Source of the DNA: Lichina pygmaea
Taxonomy: Eukaryota > Ascomycota > Lichinomycetes > Lichinales > Lichinaceae
Direction of reading: 5' to 3'
Length of the DNA stretch: 64,000 nt
Assembly (NCBI GenBank): GCA_963422465.1
Contig: OY730171.1
Coordinates: forward strand, 1,984,001-2,048,000
This document shows, one piece after another, positions 12,404 to 24,164 of the stretch. The notes beneath the pieces are model-generated. The model was not told where the DNA came from. It made no database searches and saw nothing but the letters and a program-made list of their open reading frames with translations. Positions within the stretch are counted from its first letter, which is position 1; each line of letters begins with the position of its first letter. Both the position numbers and the translations under genes were made by a program.

Positions 12404-14021
12404 AAGTCAAGGCACACCTCATATCCTGCGATGTCTGCCAGAGTCACGTACTCGCAGTACCACACGTACAGTACATCATATGCCAACGTGTCTTGTTGTC
12501 TCTCATGCGGACATGCCACTGCTGCAAGCAAGTCAAGCTTCCCGTGCAGTGCTGTGCTCTTTGAAGATGGTGCTGGCTTGGTGTGATGTACAAGTATTGG
12601 TGGCTTAATGCAGGGTTGAACAGGATTTTCGATGCGCACAGTAGCTGCGCGTAGATACATGACTTACGGTACTGTGCGCTGGAGCTAGTTCATCTGGGGT
12701 TGAGCTCAAGCTGGGGTCTGTTTACTGTAATGTTTGTCCTGTACCGGTACCATACGTAACGTACTTGCGTCTGTTGGCGAGAATGGGCCCCAATGGTTAC
12801 AGTACGTACGGAAGTACTACGTATGTACCGGTAGTGCATCTGTCACAAAAGCCCAGAAAAGAGTACAAAGTCCTGCTTGCGGGCTCGTACCGAACAGACG
12901 TGACAGCTCTACTCCAAAAGACAGCCTGATGGTGTGCCGCTGCTAAGCAAGCACGCCTCGTCCACGGAAATATACCCCTGTCGTGTGCTAACACTTGGCA
13001 TAGCTCTAGCTGCAGCTGGTCAAGCTGTCGCTTATTGTGATTACTCAACGGCTCACGTCGCGTCAATTGACGCCTTATGCATCGACAGCCGTAGCTCTGC
13101 CCCTTCCGCTGGGCCAGTCGACAAACTGATATCTCGTGTCTAAGTGAAGAAGTAGCACGCACAGGTACAGAAGGCGGATCTTTATCCGAGACGATGTGGT
13201 ACGGCTCCTGCAGCATGATAGGGCAGTAGTAGCTCGCTTCTGTCTTCAGTCTCGACCTCCACTTTCGGTGTACATAACCTGGCCCCGGTAGAGCAACCTT
13301 GAACGACAGCGGAATAGAGATTGGATCAGCAATGCTATAGTTTTACTCGGACGTACTGAGTGCACAGGTAGCCCGCGCAGTAAGAGGACTCTGGAATCAA
13401 AAACATGCCTTGTGGGTCCCCGACGGTGCGGAAAAGTGGGGATGACATCCACCGCCTTTGTCCCCTAGTCATAGCTGCATCAGCGACACCAGAACTTGTC
13501 ACGACCTGTGCCGGCCTGAGTTGATCCCCTCAGCATGGATCCCCACGTAAATAGATGTCTATTACCTGTTCTGGCACTGCCGGGGCGCCTCGTCCGCGTC
13601 TGGTGACAAGAGGAGAACGCCAGGCCTGCTGATTCGGGCTCTGTTATCCGATTTCGATATATCTAGTGCCACGTTACCCGGCCGTCGTGTCCACGCTCGG
13701 CGTCTGGTCGATCTGGGCAGGGTCGCAGCTGGTCAGCCGTACATGGGCAGGGAAGAACGACGTAGGACGAGTCGAACGCAACGGCCTGAACAGGGCTAGC
13801 TCTGGTCTACCCCTCTTGTCTCCCCGGCTTTCGTTGAACGGCTCGATTATTGGAGCCTCATTCGAACAGCTGTAAGTCATCGAGCGCTGCGTGGGATGGA
13901 GCACAGCCGCTTGCACGTGTGCTCCAACGTGGCCAGATGGCCGTTGCAGTCCTCCATCAGTCTTTACCCCTCACATTCACCCCGCTCAGACAGGACGGCA
14001 GAGAGCTTTCTTGGCTGGGGT

Positions 14022-14028
14022 TATAAAG
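14022..14028 (+). promoter_or_regulatory. TATA box of the SnoaL-like gene
   Basis: TATAAAG, 119 bp upstream of the ATG at 14147, almost the same spacing as for the RING gene. Confidence 0.65.
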
Positions 14029-14146
14029 GCCCGTGCTCGGCGATTGCTCCGATGTCGACCAGCAACCCTCACCCGCTGAAGCATCTGACGAGAGCCAGAA
14101 CCGTCCCTCAAACCTACCACCGCATTTTCTCTGATAACCAGACACG

Positions 14147-14884
14147 ATGGCTTCCTTCGTGATCAAGCACTTTCCAGACGAGCTGTTGCAGGAGCGAGTC
14201 AATGGATACTACGCTGCCTTTGCCGCTCAAGATATCGAGCGTCTAATGTCGTTCATTGGCGATGACTTCGTTATGGACGACTATCGTGAGTCCACTCACG
14301 CATTTCTTTGTTGGCTCGATGTCTTGATCCACTCACCAACGTATCGATTCGACCGAGATCCAGAACTTGCAAAGTCTTCCATTCTTGTTCCTCCCAGAAG
14401 TCCGCTCGACTCTTTGTTCAAATGCTCACGTCTCCGTCTCAACCTCTAGCCTTATCTTCCTGCGGCATGAACAGGGAGGATTTCCGTAAACTCAATGAGA
14501 AAATGTTCAGCGGTGGCCTGGCCTACGTGCACATCGACTGCATCTCTCTTGCGGGGACCTCTTCGCCAGGCTCCGTCACGGCCTTGGAGTGGGCGATGAC
14601 CTTGAAGTTGAACGAGGAGGTTCCCGCGCTCGCCCCGGGAGTGGCTGCGGGCGAGAGGGTGACGTTGGTCGGGACGTCCTTGCTCTGGTGGAACGAGAGA
14701 GGCAGGGTGTGCCGCCAGTCCGAGCACGGCCGGGTTGCCTGGCCGAGCTTCGACATTGAGAAGGTCAGGAAGGTGAGTTGAAGCTGGACACTTGCCATCG
14801 TCCTCTTCGTCCATGATTTGCTGAAATCCTTTGGGCTAGCCTTACCTTCATCACAAATTCGCCATCCTTCCACCTCGTGAGTAG
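14147..14884 (+). CDS. SnoaL-like (NTF2-fold) protein
   Basis: A small protein with a fold like polyketide cyclases and scytalone dehydratase. Proposed exons 14147-14285, 14450-14772 and 14840-14884 give about 168 residues. The first donor is GTGAGT. The second intron also starts GTGAGT, has a CTGAAAT-like branch site and ends CTAG; without it the protein would stop a few codons later with VRKVS. The N-terminus (YYAAFAAQDIERLMSFIGDDFVMDDYP) has the usual SnoaL pattern of a helix, then a conserved D-Y motif; the second half is beta-strand-like with paired tryptophans (SLLWWNERGRVCR). No signal peptide and no biosynthetic neighbours are seen, so substrate and pathway are unknown. The last exon is the least certain part. 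Confidence 0.7.
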
Positions 14885-15166
14885 ATCCCGGGAGATAAGA
14901 ACGACGAGTGCTGGGACAATCTCACGCGCGGCGACTCATCTCAACCCAATGCTACCGCTATCTCTTGCCTTCCACGCTGTCACATATCGCAATATTCATG
15001 GCTCCTTCTTCTTTGGAGAGATTTGTATCCCATGATCCCGAGTATCCACGAACATGAGAATGCGAAGATCATACGGCCCAAGGCGTCACCCCACCGCAAA
15101 GGGCAGAGAGTACCGTAACCAACCCCTGCCGTACCCGATCACATGACAGTCGATATCAGATAACGA

Positions 15167-16065
15167 CTGTTGGAGCTGGGAGGCAGGGAAGAGCCGTTAT
15201 CAATTTCTCTAGGAAAAAACACTCGCTATATACACGAATTCAACCCCTGTTCAGTCCCTATCAGCCTCTATTCTGCAGCCCGCCGTGTCCTTCCCGAGAT
15301 TGGACCTTGGCAGTGTTGCAATCCTAACACCCCCTCTCAACACTGGCAGGGTTGTCAGAATACCAAATCCGACGATGATGAAGAAGCGACTGCTAGATGG
15401 GCCGTGTACTTCCGCTGCTGTCTCTTCTTTCCCCCTTTCTTCTTGCTCCGATGGTCTGTTTCATCCTTTGAATCTGAGTCCGAGGCCGAGTCGTCGTTCG
15501 GTCGAAGTTCCGGGTGTTTCGTCCAGCAGTTCTTGCTCTGGCGCCCTATCTTCCGACAGTGTCCACATCGTCCTTTTCCTTTTGCCGAGTCTGTAGCTCG
15601 TAGAGCCCGCTCTGGCTCCTGTTCTTCCGACCCCATCTGTCGACTTTCATCAATGATGTTGGCAACCAGCTTATCAAAGCTGATTGTTTTGTCTGTACAG
15701 TAAACCTGGGTTGTGAAGGAGACAAAAGCCTTGTAGCTCCCATCTAATCCTTGCAGTAGCGCCGTGGCCAAGATCTCATCATGGACCTCAAAGCCTGCAT
15801 CCTTCAACTGCTCAGCTATTGACTGTATCTTCTCTGTGTACTTCATTGATTGCCAACTTGTAGCCTTGTAGCTTGGCCTTGAACAGCTGCTGTGTCGCGC
15901 GGTGCCGTACGGAGTAGGCTAAAGCGGAACTGAGCCAAAAGACTACTATGTCTGGGCTTAGTGCCCGACGTCTCCGTACTAGCGATAGATAACTGCGGCT
16001 GCACCCACCTGCTTAGTCAGAGGCAATTATGACTAAGCGCCCGGTCGGGCGACTAGCTCCTGACA
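15167..16065 (-). mobile_element. Ty1/copia retrotransposon fossil (gag piece plus LTR-like ends)
   Basis: A minus-strand relic. Positions 15846-15355 encode a copia-type gag fragment (UBN2-like) with a zinc knuckle, CGHCRKIGRQSKNC, and a Ser/Asp-rich tail. Downstream on the same strand is a purine run, then a TGTTAG...CCAACA stretch (15329-15167) with a TATA-like motif, which looks like a 3' LTR. Upstream, 16065-15891 reads TGTCAGGAGC...GCGACACA and may be another LTR; its sequence differs from the first, so the two need not belong to one copy. No protease, integrase or reverse transcriptase lies between. The element is an incomplete, broken fossil. Confidence 0.7.
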
Positions 16066-16452
16066 TGCTGCAGTTTGGCTGTGTAGCTTCTTCCAAAGTT
16101 GGACTGGGTCACAGATGCCTTGTGTGTTCCTGCTGACACTGTTGCTGAGGTAGAGAAAGATTGTGGCTGTTCATTGCTTGTTCAGCCTCCTCATCAAATG
16201 CCAGCTGTCACAGGGCAGACCACAAGCAACCCTGAGTCACGTGACCACGCAACAAGTCAGCTGACGTCGTGCCGCTTTTTGTGTTTTTACCTGCCTGCAC
16301 TGTAATTCTCTTCTGTAGCTTTACCTTCTTGTACAATAGGAATCTATTGATTGTCTTCGATGTCTAGCCCTTGACAGATGTCTAGCCCTTGAAAAGCGGA
16401 CTGGTCACATGGTCACATGGCTCAGGGAGGCTCTTGTGGTCTGCTCTGTGAC

Positions 16453-16910
16453 AGTAGGAATTCAATCAATCAATCAATCAATCTGTCACGGTTCTGGCCC
16501 AGTTGCATATCTGGCACAAGTCACGCACCTTGCCGGGAAGTCCCATCTGGACTGTTGCCTGCTTGCTCCGCCGTTGCCTGATCCCCTGCCTATAAGAACT
16601 TCTCCTGCTCCCCCAGCTTCTTCTCTTCTTCTTTTCTCTTTTTCTTCCTTCCTTGTCTTTCGTCTTGTACATCAATCCAAGTCTCAAGTCTCAAGCCAAG
16701 TCAGGTCAAGGTTACTGGATCAGTTAGGCTTGAGTTCTGTTCTGCCATTGCCTCGTCACACAATCTTCTTCTTCCACTGCTTGCTGTAGTGTTCACAGTC
16801 AAACAAAAAAGACTCTGAGCTATTTTCATTTTGTTTTGTTTAAGAGAAAAGAAAACAGAGAAAAAAAGTAAAACAGAAAAAGGGATTGATTGATTGATTG
16901 AATTCCTACT
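16453..16910. repeat. inverted (AATC)n-tailed repeat flanking an LTR-like stretch
   Basis: AGTAGGAATTC followed by (AATC)n at 16453-16483 reappears inverted at 16884-16910. The right copy is probably the 3' tail of the adjoining LINE piece; the left copy would be a second LINE tail in the other orientation. Between them a TGTCACGG start and TATAAGA at 16591-16597 suggest a small LTR or promoter-like segment. The nature of the middle part is uncertain. Confidence 0.5.
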
Positions 16911-17545
16911 TACACTATTCTAGCACTAGTGTATCTAGGCTACACTGGGTCAACTATAGAATTAGGGTAGGAAAACTCAACAGAGTAAAAAACCTCTCTA
17001 CAGTGCTTCAGGCAGCACAATCCTCTTGAGTAATCTGTAGAACATAGAGGGGTAACTGGTTAGTAGCCAGTATCCAGCTACTCCTGAGTCCAGGAGAACT
17101 GGGAGAGAACTCCGTGGTGTAGGATCCACAAGGTGAGGGTGGTGGCAGGCCACAGGTGTGAGATCATCACCTGGTAGTCAGTAGTAGCAGTCGCAGTGTA
17201 AAGACTGCGGTGTACTCGCTGCAGGTGTGGGCACTCTAGAACAACATGCTTGGCAGTCTCCCACTGCACTCCGCAGCAACAAGCTGGTGTCAGGAAGCCG
17301 GGGACTTGTTGTATGCCAAGGAAGGCTGCCAGCCCAATCTTACCTGTGCGCATCTGTGTTAGGATACTGCTTTAGGCCTTGGATAGGCCAGCGTGAAGCC
17401 GGAGAGACGCCCGGTACGGCATCTTGTCCAGCTTCCAGTTATCTCCCCCTCCAGGATCTGGGTCCAGCAGCTGGACTTGAGGTGGGGGCCCGCTGTGGAG
17501 CTCGTGCCATCTCTCCCAGCACTATTGCTCCGATAGCAAGTGGCA
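16884..17545 (-). mobile_element. LINE retrotransposon 3'-end fragment
   Basis: Minus-strand frame 17353-17078 encodes the C-terminal end of a LINE ORF2-type protein. It has the typical MRTGKIGLAAFL block followed by a C-x-C-G...ETAKHV...C zinc-binding-like motif. Similar but frame-disrupted sequence (RLHAGLSKA-like) extends upstream to about 17545. Towards lower coordinates there is an untranslated tail ending in (AATC)n. The reverse transcriptase and endonuclease regions are absent, as expected for a 5'-truncated insertion. Placement in a Tad/I-type clade is an inference from these motifs. Confidence 0.7.
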
Positions 17546-17559
17546 GAAAAAAAAGGAAG

Positions 17560-18388
17560 AGTAGGAAAGAAGAAAGGTAACAACATCAGTCATCAAGTTA
17601 GTTCTTGTGATTCATCCATCCACTCATCCATCTATTTATTCCCCCCACCAAGCTGTAGTCTTTCATCCCCAGCTTTTTTCAAAAAAAAACAGAGAAAAGA
17701 AAGAAACCAAGAATTGAGATTACAGAAAAAACCCGTTCTTCTCCTTCTTCTTCTTCCTTCCTTTTTCATAGCCTGCAACACTCCCTTCATCTGCTCCAAA
17801 TGTAGATGCCTACTGTAGTCCACCACTGTCCAAAGTATTGATGTGCTGGGGCATAAAGCGTAAAGCATAAAGCATAAAACATGGAGGTTGCAGGTTGCAG
17901 GATGAAGCTGTTGGATGTTGGACGTCATCATGTTTGCTCTAGGCACTGTCATGTTTGCTCTTCCCCCATGTATTTGGGACAGTCGCCGAAACCCTAGCTA
18001 GTTCTCTTCAACAACAACAACAACAACAACAACAACAGTCGACACTCATCCTCTTCTGCTGTGCCTCCAGAATCAATCAGAAGCTTGGAGATCAAAGGTC
18101 AAACGGGTCGGTGTTTTTCGTAGTCGAACGCTGAGAAATGCTGCAGGTAGATGCCTCCCTTTCTGAAAGTGTCTTTTTTGTGTCTTGTGACCTTTTCGAT
18201 GCTGTGCAGATAGGAACAGTCGGTAGTTCTTGTCGATGCTGCGCGGATAAGGAATGGGAACAGTAGTGCCATGTCCGTTTCGACGGGAGAGACGCGTGGT
18301 ACAGTTGTACGCCGCGCTTCCTTCTCCTGATTCCCATCCTCCGCTCGCTCTCCTGATCCTCTCGCGCGTGCCTCGCTTTCACCCGACA
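17560..18388. other. intergenic, no gene recognised
   Basis: AT-richer than its surroundings, with runs of A, CTT and a (CAA)n microsatellite at about 18010-18036. It is the 3' flank of the next minus-strand gene. Confidence 0.5.
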
Positions 18389-19002
18389 TCAACAACGATA
18401 CGTCGGGCTGTCATCGAACATATAGGCGAGACCGAGCTCGTGCGGGTTCGCAAGCGGCGCCGATCCGGTCCGTAGATGATAGCTGGTCGGAGTCGCGCTC
18501 CTGAAAGGCGAACCGAGGCGCTCGAGAGGCTCGGGTGCAGGTCGGGCAGCGCAGGGTCCCGTAGGCGTCGACGAATGTGACGATGCGTCGCCGGGCGACG
18601 TCGTGGCCGAGGCCGAACTCGCCGTGCTGGCCATGAGGTGTTGCGAAGGAGGAGTGCGGTGCGGCTGCGGGAGACGCTGACGCTGCTGTTCGAGCCCGGT
18701 CGGTGGTCGAAAGAGGTTGGCCAGCCGGTCCGCGGCCGAGAGGTCGTTGAGGCTGAATCCACGGTCTCGTGCGCGCCGGTTGCTGCTGCACACAGGCGAC
18801 CCCAGAAGATCATCCACGAAGTTGCGACGCAGGTCCGACCCGCCCGGGCTCAGCTCCTCGTCGAGTGGACGGTGCGCGCGACGTTTGGCGACACCGGGCA
18901 CCGGCAGCGTCGTGGACGTGAATCGGACGGGCGATCGAAGCTGGTGGGTCCGGTGTCCGCCATAGGTATAGGCGTGTGTTCTCGCAGACAGGAGCGACGG
19001 GC

Positions 19003-19045
<43 letters not shown>

Positions 19046-20602
19046 TTGCGGGTGCGACGGGAACGAGGACGACGACGAGGACGAAGACGAGGGCACGACG
19101 GCCGGTGGCAGTCCGCCCATGAACGGCGAACCGAGTCGCGTCGAGGACGGACCGGGCCTGAACCGAGTCGCGCCAAAGACGGTCTTGGACGATCCGGAGA
19201 CGTGGCCGGACGAGGTTCTCAGCGGCCGACCAAACCAGCCATCGTCCGAGTCGTGTCGATTGCCGTCGTCTCGGGCGAGCCTCGCCAGTGGACCGTCGAC
19301 ACCCATGCTCGTGGCCGTGCTGGTCGTCAGGGACATGGAGAGGGCCCGGGTCGAGAAGGAGGCGGAATCGGAGAAGCCGTTGAAGGGCGAAGCAAGCCTT
19401 CGGCGGTGCTGGGCCGCCGGAGTCGGGCTGCGCGACTGAAGCAACCGCTGCAGGTGAGACGAATTCGTCGCTCGCTGCTGGCAGAGTTTCCGAAGCTTGC
19501 GTCTCGTGTCCGCGTCCGATGGGGGCCAGCGCACCTGCGATCTCTGGGCCGCTGACTCTGGCAGCATTGAGGTGGAGGAGGACGTCGCCGCCGCCGCCGC
19601 CGCCGCCGTCGCCGTCATCGGTTCCAGTTCCTTGGCGACGACGGCGTTTGCCTCGTCGTGTACGTTGCGCAACGATCGCTCGGCTGCCTGGGCGTCTACG
19701 CTGCTGGTGCTGCGGCCGTGGGTTTCGGTGATCGGCCCGAGCGCGGTTCTCGAGCCTCGCCACGTCCTCTTCGCCTCGCGCGCGACTCGGTGGCAGACGC
19801 CCAGCGGCGGCGCGCGCCCGGGGTCGGAACGGAACGGCGTCACGGTCGGATCCTGGAGGTAGCGCAGATAGGTGGTCCAGAGGTGGCGATCCATCTCCTC
19901 GGTCCACTTCGGTTGCTTCAACGGTCGACCGACGTGCGCCATGGCGCCGGTCTCGGCCGGTTCCGGAGAGAAGGTTGACGCTCGCGCTTTGCCTTTGGCC
20001 TTGGCCGTGGGCGTCGAAGGGATGAGGTGAGGGCAGACGTCACGCTCGGGGCTGGCACCGCTGCCGGCGGTCGAGGGGAACGACACGGACGTCTCGGAGG
20101 ACGACACGGACGAGTCGGAGAAGATCGAGCAGGCAGATGCCGGACGGCTCATGCTGCCGTCCGACTCGACCTCCTCCGGACGCGTCCATTCTGCTCTACG
20201 GGCGTATGGGTCGTGGAAACCCGGCGTCGTCGCCGGCGCTGCATCCCTCACCGGCGTCACGAAGCGGAGCTGAGAAGGCCTGGGCGCGAGTCGACCTGCG
20301 TCGGGCGTGGCTTCCGACATCTTCATCTGCCGACCCGTCGTCGACGAGCGACGCTCCGGCACTTCGATGGAGGGAAGCGGCACATCCTGCGAGAGAGCTG
20401 CCGAGAAGGACGGTCTTCGACGACGGCGTCGCGGAATGCTCGCTGGGCCCCGGAGTTGGATTCGATCCGGACGCGGCGACGATGGCTGATTCGGCTCCGG
20501 CGCCCCGTCCGCTACCGGCGTCCTCGGGTCTTGGCCGTCGGTGTAATGAAAGGTGAAGTTCCTGGGCAGCGTGATGGACAGCTGCGGTCGTCGTGGCGCC
20601 AT
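18389..20602 (-). CDS. conserved fungal protein with Myb/SANT-like block and polyglutamine tract
   Basis: A single-exon protein of about 737 residues, starting at the first ATG of the frame (MAPRRPQLSITL). I do not know its function. It is Ser/Pro/Arg-rich and mostly disordered, with two blocks that look conserved. One is near residue 215, KWTEEMDRHLWTTYLRYLQD followed by GVCHRVAREAKRTW, with the spacing of a Myb/SANT or homeodomain-like helix pair. The other is a mid-protein segment with RRKLRKLCQQRATNSSHLQRLL and FSTRALSMSL. I recall similar sequences from other ascomycetes but can give no name. A (CAG)n tract (19043-19007 on this strand) encodes about 17 glutamines, flanked by a Ser run. 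These features fit a nuclear or transcription-related protein, as inference only. Confidence 0.75.
19007..19043 (-). repeat. (CAG)n tract coding polyglutamine
   Basis: In-frame CAG/CAA repeat inside the Myb-like gene, probably variable in length between isolates. Confidence 0.9.
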
Positions 20603-23600
20603 GACGACCCTTCCTGAGGCTTTTATGTAGTCGCTAGGTGGGGTAGAGGTTGCGATCGTCGAAAGACTCGCTGGATCGCCACGTGTTGATGCCGATACCG
20701 ATGCTGTTTGTTTTGTCCTTGATAACACGTTGCGCGCCAGACAGTCAACCTTGCCGCCGAAGGGGGGGGGGGGGGGGGGTCCTAGTTGTCCTACGACGGC
20801 GGGTCGAGGGCAAAGAATGTTGGTGATCGCCGAGCGCCAAGAGTAGCAACTGACAACGCTGCGTGCAAGGGGTCGACTATGCTGACGGAGCTCTCGTCGT
20901 ACGCTTCATTCGCGGACTTCTCGTAGTGCGACCTGCTCGATCGGTGAGGTGTTGCGTTCGTCGGTCTGGAGATGTCGAGGAGTGGTTTGCGCCCGTAGCA
21001 AGAGTCGAGGTCGCGCGCTTCAGCCGAAATCACGTCCGCCAGAGGACTCCCGATAGCAGAGCAAAGGCACAGAGTCGAAGATGCCGGCGCAAAATGCGAC
21101 GGGCTCGCGCGCGTCGTGTGGTTGACAGCAGGTGAGCAAGGGTCCGGGCGCAATCGATAACGTCCGGAGAAAAATCGAGGTGGCTGGGAAGTAAGGTAGA
21201 TTCGCGATGGCGGTTGCGAAAGCCGAAGCGACGGCGGGCCGGACCCTTAAACCGGCGCCGCTCTGCACCCTTTCCCAAAGAAGACCAGAGAAGCGGCGGA
21301 GATTGGGACTGAGAACAAAGTTTTCCCGACGCCGTCGGTCCTGGGTCTCGTCGTCCTCAGCGAGCGTTTCGTCGCCGCCTGTTGCGCTTCCTTCTTTCCT
21401 TTTGATTCCGTACTCGAGTGTCGAAGCGGACGTTTCCAAGCCCAACAGCTATCGTTCGATCTACTTCGGCCCGAGGGCTGAGCCCTAACGATTGTGTTCG
21501 AGGCAGCCTTCAGCCGAATCTCACGACGGTGAGGAGTCGGTGATGCCGGAGGAAGATCGTGGCTGCGAGTTGAACTAGAGAGTGATGCTGTCGAGTTGAG
21601 AGGTGAGGTTGAGGATTATGAAGTGCCTGTGCAATACGAGGATGAGTTACCGTATCGTGCAAGGCGGAAATTATGCTTGCGTTCGTGGCGTGCGAGCGAG
21701 TTGGTGTGGCCAAAGCCCCGACTGGATGATTAACGAACGAACAACAGGCTTGTCTCTCGTCTGTCCTCGATCAGCAGCACGTCCGTGAGCATTCGTAGGC
21801 GAGCCAAGGGGGGCGCAAGAGGGACGAGACGAAGTCACCCTCGGATGGACAGCATTCCTGCGATGACCCGACAGAGGGTCCGATCGCTACGGAGGCGTGG
21901 GAGGGTTTGATTTATGCGTACTACCGGACAGTAGACGCACGTACCTTATCCTGCTTCGAGATTGCGAGTCTCAACCTCCTTCCTGCAGCCGCAGCCGGTG
22001 CAGCTTCCCCGCCCACCGTCGATCTCGAGGACCACGAATTGCTGCAGCTTAAGCGTGTAGAACGTCCGTGAGGTGGGGGCGTGTGCCTGCAGTCCAATCC
22101 AGCCCAGTCCAGTCCAGTCTAGCATAGCCCAGCACAGCAAGATCCAGTGTGCGTAAAGTAGAGAGCAGAAGAGGAACGAGTCAGTTCGGAAAGGTCGGCG
22201 GTCTATAGTCGACAGTCGACAGTGGAGGCCGTGTGCCCAGGCTCCAGGCCCTTCCGCACTATTTCCCTCGTACAGTACCGTGTCCTTCCAACAAAGGAGA
22301 CGCACAGATAAGACACTCTGGTTGATTCGTCCAATGCAGGATCGTCCTGGTCGATGCGCCTCTAGGTCCGTACTTGTAGAGCAGCAGCAGCAGCAGCACC
22401 AAGCAGCACCGGTTCCGTAGCGTGAACCAACTCGGCTTCCTGTGCGTGTGAGCAGTGCCAGATGCATGAGCCCCACACCGCAATACGTACTGTACACATG
22501 CGCCGCCGCCACCGCCGTCGTCGGGTGTGACTACCGCCTAGTTCCCGAAGCCCGTCGATTGGGGGAAGCGCCCTTTCCCTTCCCTTGCCGTCAGGCTTGC
22601 ATAAACGTACAGAACCGAGCTGGACCGTGTGTCAGGTACGCCTCCAGGCCTCTTACGTTACGAGTACAGGCTTTCGACGCATCTTGAGGACATACCGTGT
22701 TCTATGTACTGTATGTGCGCGGCTGCGCTGTACTCGTACGGTACGTACGAAGGTCGTCGTCTCTGTCCTTGTCTTTCTGGTCGGACCTGCTGTACGAGCA
22801 CTCACGCAAACATCGGTACCGATGTAGGCACAGTCTGAGTAGTGGCCGACTTCGGCCTCGGCGGAAGACGAGGATTGCCAAGATGCAATTCAAGTCTTCG
22901 GTGGCGGAAGTCTGGTGATGGCGAATCGACCCTTGATCCGGCCAGGACGTCGTTGTCGAAGCCGAAAGGTGCGTGATGCTAAGCAGGCCAGTGATCACCG
23001 GCGGTGGCAGAGGCTCGATGACGTGATAAGTTACTTTGTCTGTTGGCTAAGCTAGGCGGTGCCTCCGTACAGTGACTACGGCAGAGCTGTTCTAGAGGGC
23101 CGTGATGCCGACGACGTCGTGCGTCCAGGCTCGTGGCGCGCCTACGACTGGCATCTAGAGCCCGGAGCGTAGAGCCACCGGAGGCCTACGACGCAGCCAG
23201 GGCCTGCTGAAACAGGCTCTAAACCGAGCGCGACGCGTCAAGACTGCAAGCGCGTTGACGCGCGTCTGCCAATCTAAGCGCGTCGCGCGTCACGCGTCAC
23301 GCGTTTCTCTATATCTCACCCTCGTTGGCTGGCTCACACCGTCACGTCTCTAGGCGGTCAGGAGACATGCGAAGCTTGTTCACCTTGCAGAAAAGATGCA
23401 GCATTTGAATGGATGTTTCATGGTATGTGCATGGGACACCCCTCTCCCAAGGAGGTGGGGGCAGAGCCGGAGGAGATGGACATTTCGAATGACCCCACCT
23501 GGCGCTGGGGCCTAAAACCGGGCTGTCTCAGGCTTGAGTGCATGATTTGACCTTGTACGGAGTACGTTACGTACCGAAGCATGTAGATACGTACGTACGT

Positions 23601-24164
23601 ACCTCGTACGTATGTGCGTATGTACCTATGTACACTACGTCGGTCAATGCAGTTGGATACTCCCACGCGCCGGTGTGCTTAGTCAGGGGTCCTCATGACT
23701 AAGCGCCTGGTCCGGCGACGATGTCATCGGGACCCGAGGGGGTACAGTAGCACGGGTAGGTAATTGCTGTACAGGGGGGACTTGCGCAACTGGGGTACAT
23801 TTGAGGCATTGTCCGACCGGAGTCCGTAATCGGCTCAGCAAAAGCTCAACGAGATCTTACTGTACGTTACCTACCGGTACGTATGAACAGTACGGTGTGG
23901 GACACACGATCCCGACAATCAAACATAGACTTGGTATCGTTCGTCGTCTAGACATATCATCACTCGACCGGCAAGTGAACAGCCTAGGCAGGTATTGTCA
24001 AACATCCCTCCAGCGGAAGCCTGCCAGCGACCACCCCGCTGATGAATCACTGCGCTGACAGTGTTATGCAGGCCTTTCTCTCCCTTGAGCCCTGCTCCTT
24101 CACACCCTCATAGCTGAAGAACATCACCCATTCTCCCGAACCAAATCAACACCTGCGCGCCGTC
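20603..24164. other. 3.5-kb intergenic region
   Basis: No convincing gene. It holds a poly-G tract (about 20764-20780), an AGC repeat (about 22381-22399), GTAC-rich clusters (22690-22760, 23560-23640), an ACGCGT cluster (23230-23305) and a hairpin motif (23677-23720). Frames of 140-190 codons at 21020-21445 and 21946-22512 on the minus strand lack recognisable domains. Confidence 0.5.
23677..23720. repeat. hairpin motif shared with 16011-16054
   Basis: GCTTAGTCA and TGACTAAGC form a perfect 9-bp stem around 10 bases, followed by GCGCC-T-GGTC-GGCGAC. The same stem and tail occur at 16011-16054 in the copia-associated LTR-like stretch, so this may be a solo fragment of that family. Confidence 0.6.

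Larger units (their letters stand above)
11289..14021. other. long intergenic region rich in simple repeats
   Basis: No gene recognised across 2.7 kb. It holds (CTG)n, (TTC)n, (ATC)n and poly-C tracts (listed separately) and scattered GTAC motifs near 12660-12840. Long frames here are products of the triplet repeats. Confidence 0.6.

Noticed and set aside
18638-19907. Large frames on both strands inside the Myb-like gene
   Set aside because: Shadow frames of a GC-rich coding region; the 737-residue frame carries the conserved blocks.
22080-22140. Possible tRNA-like segment
   Set aside because: It is a CAGTCCAGTCCAG/CAGCCCAG short tandem repeat and does not fold as a cloverleaf with a T-loop motif.
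21946-22512. 188-codon minus-strand frame with Cys and Trp runs
   Set aside because: The Cys run is a triplet-repeat product and the rest resembles no protein family.
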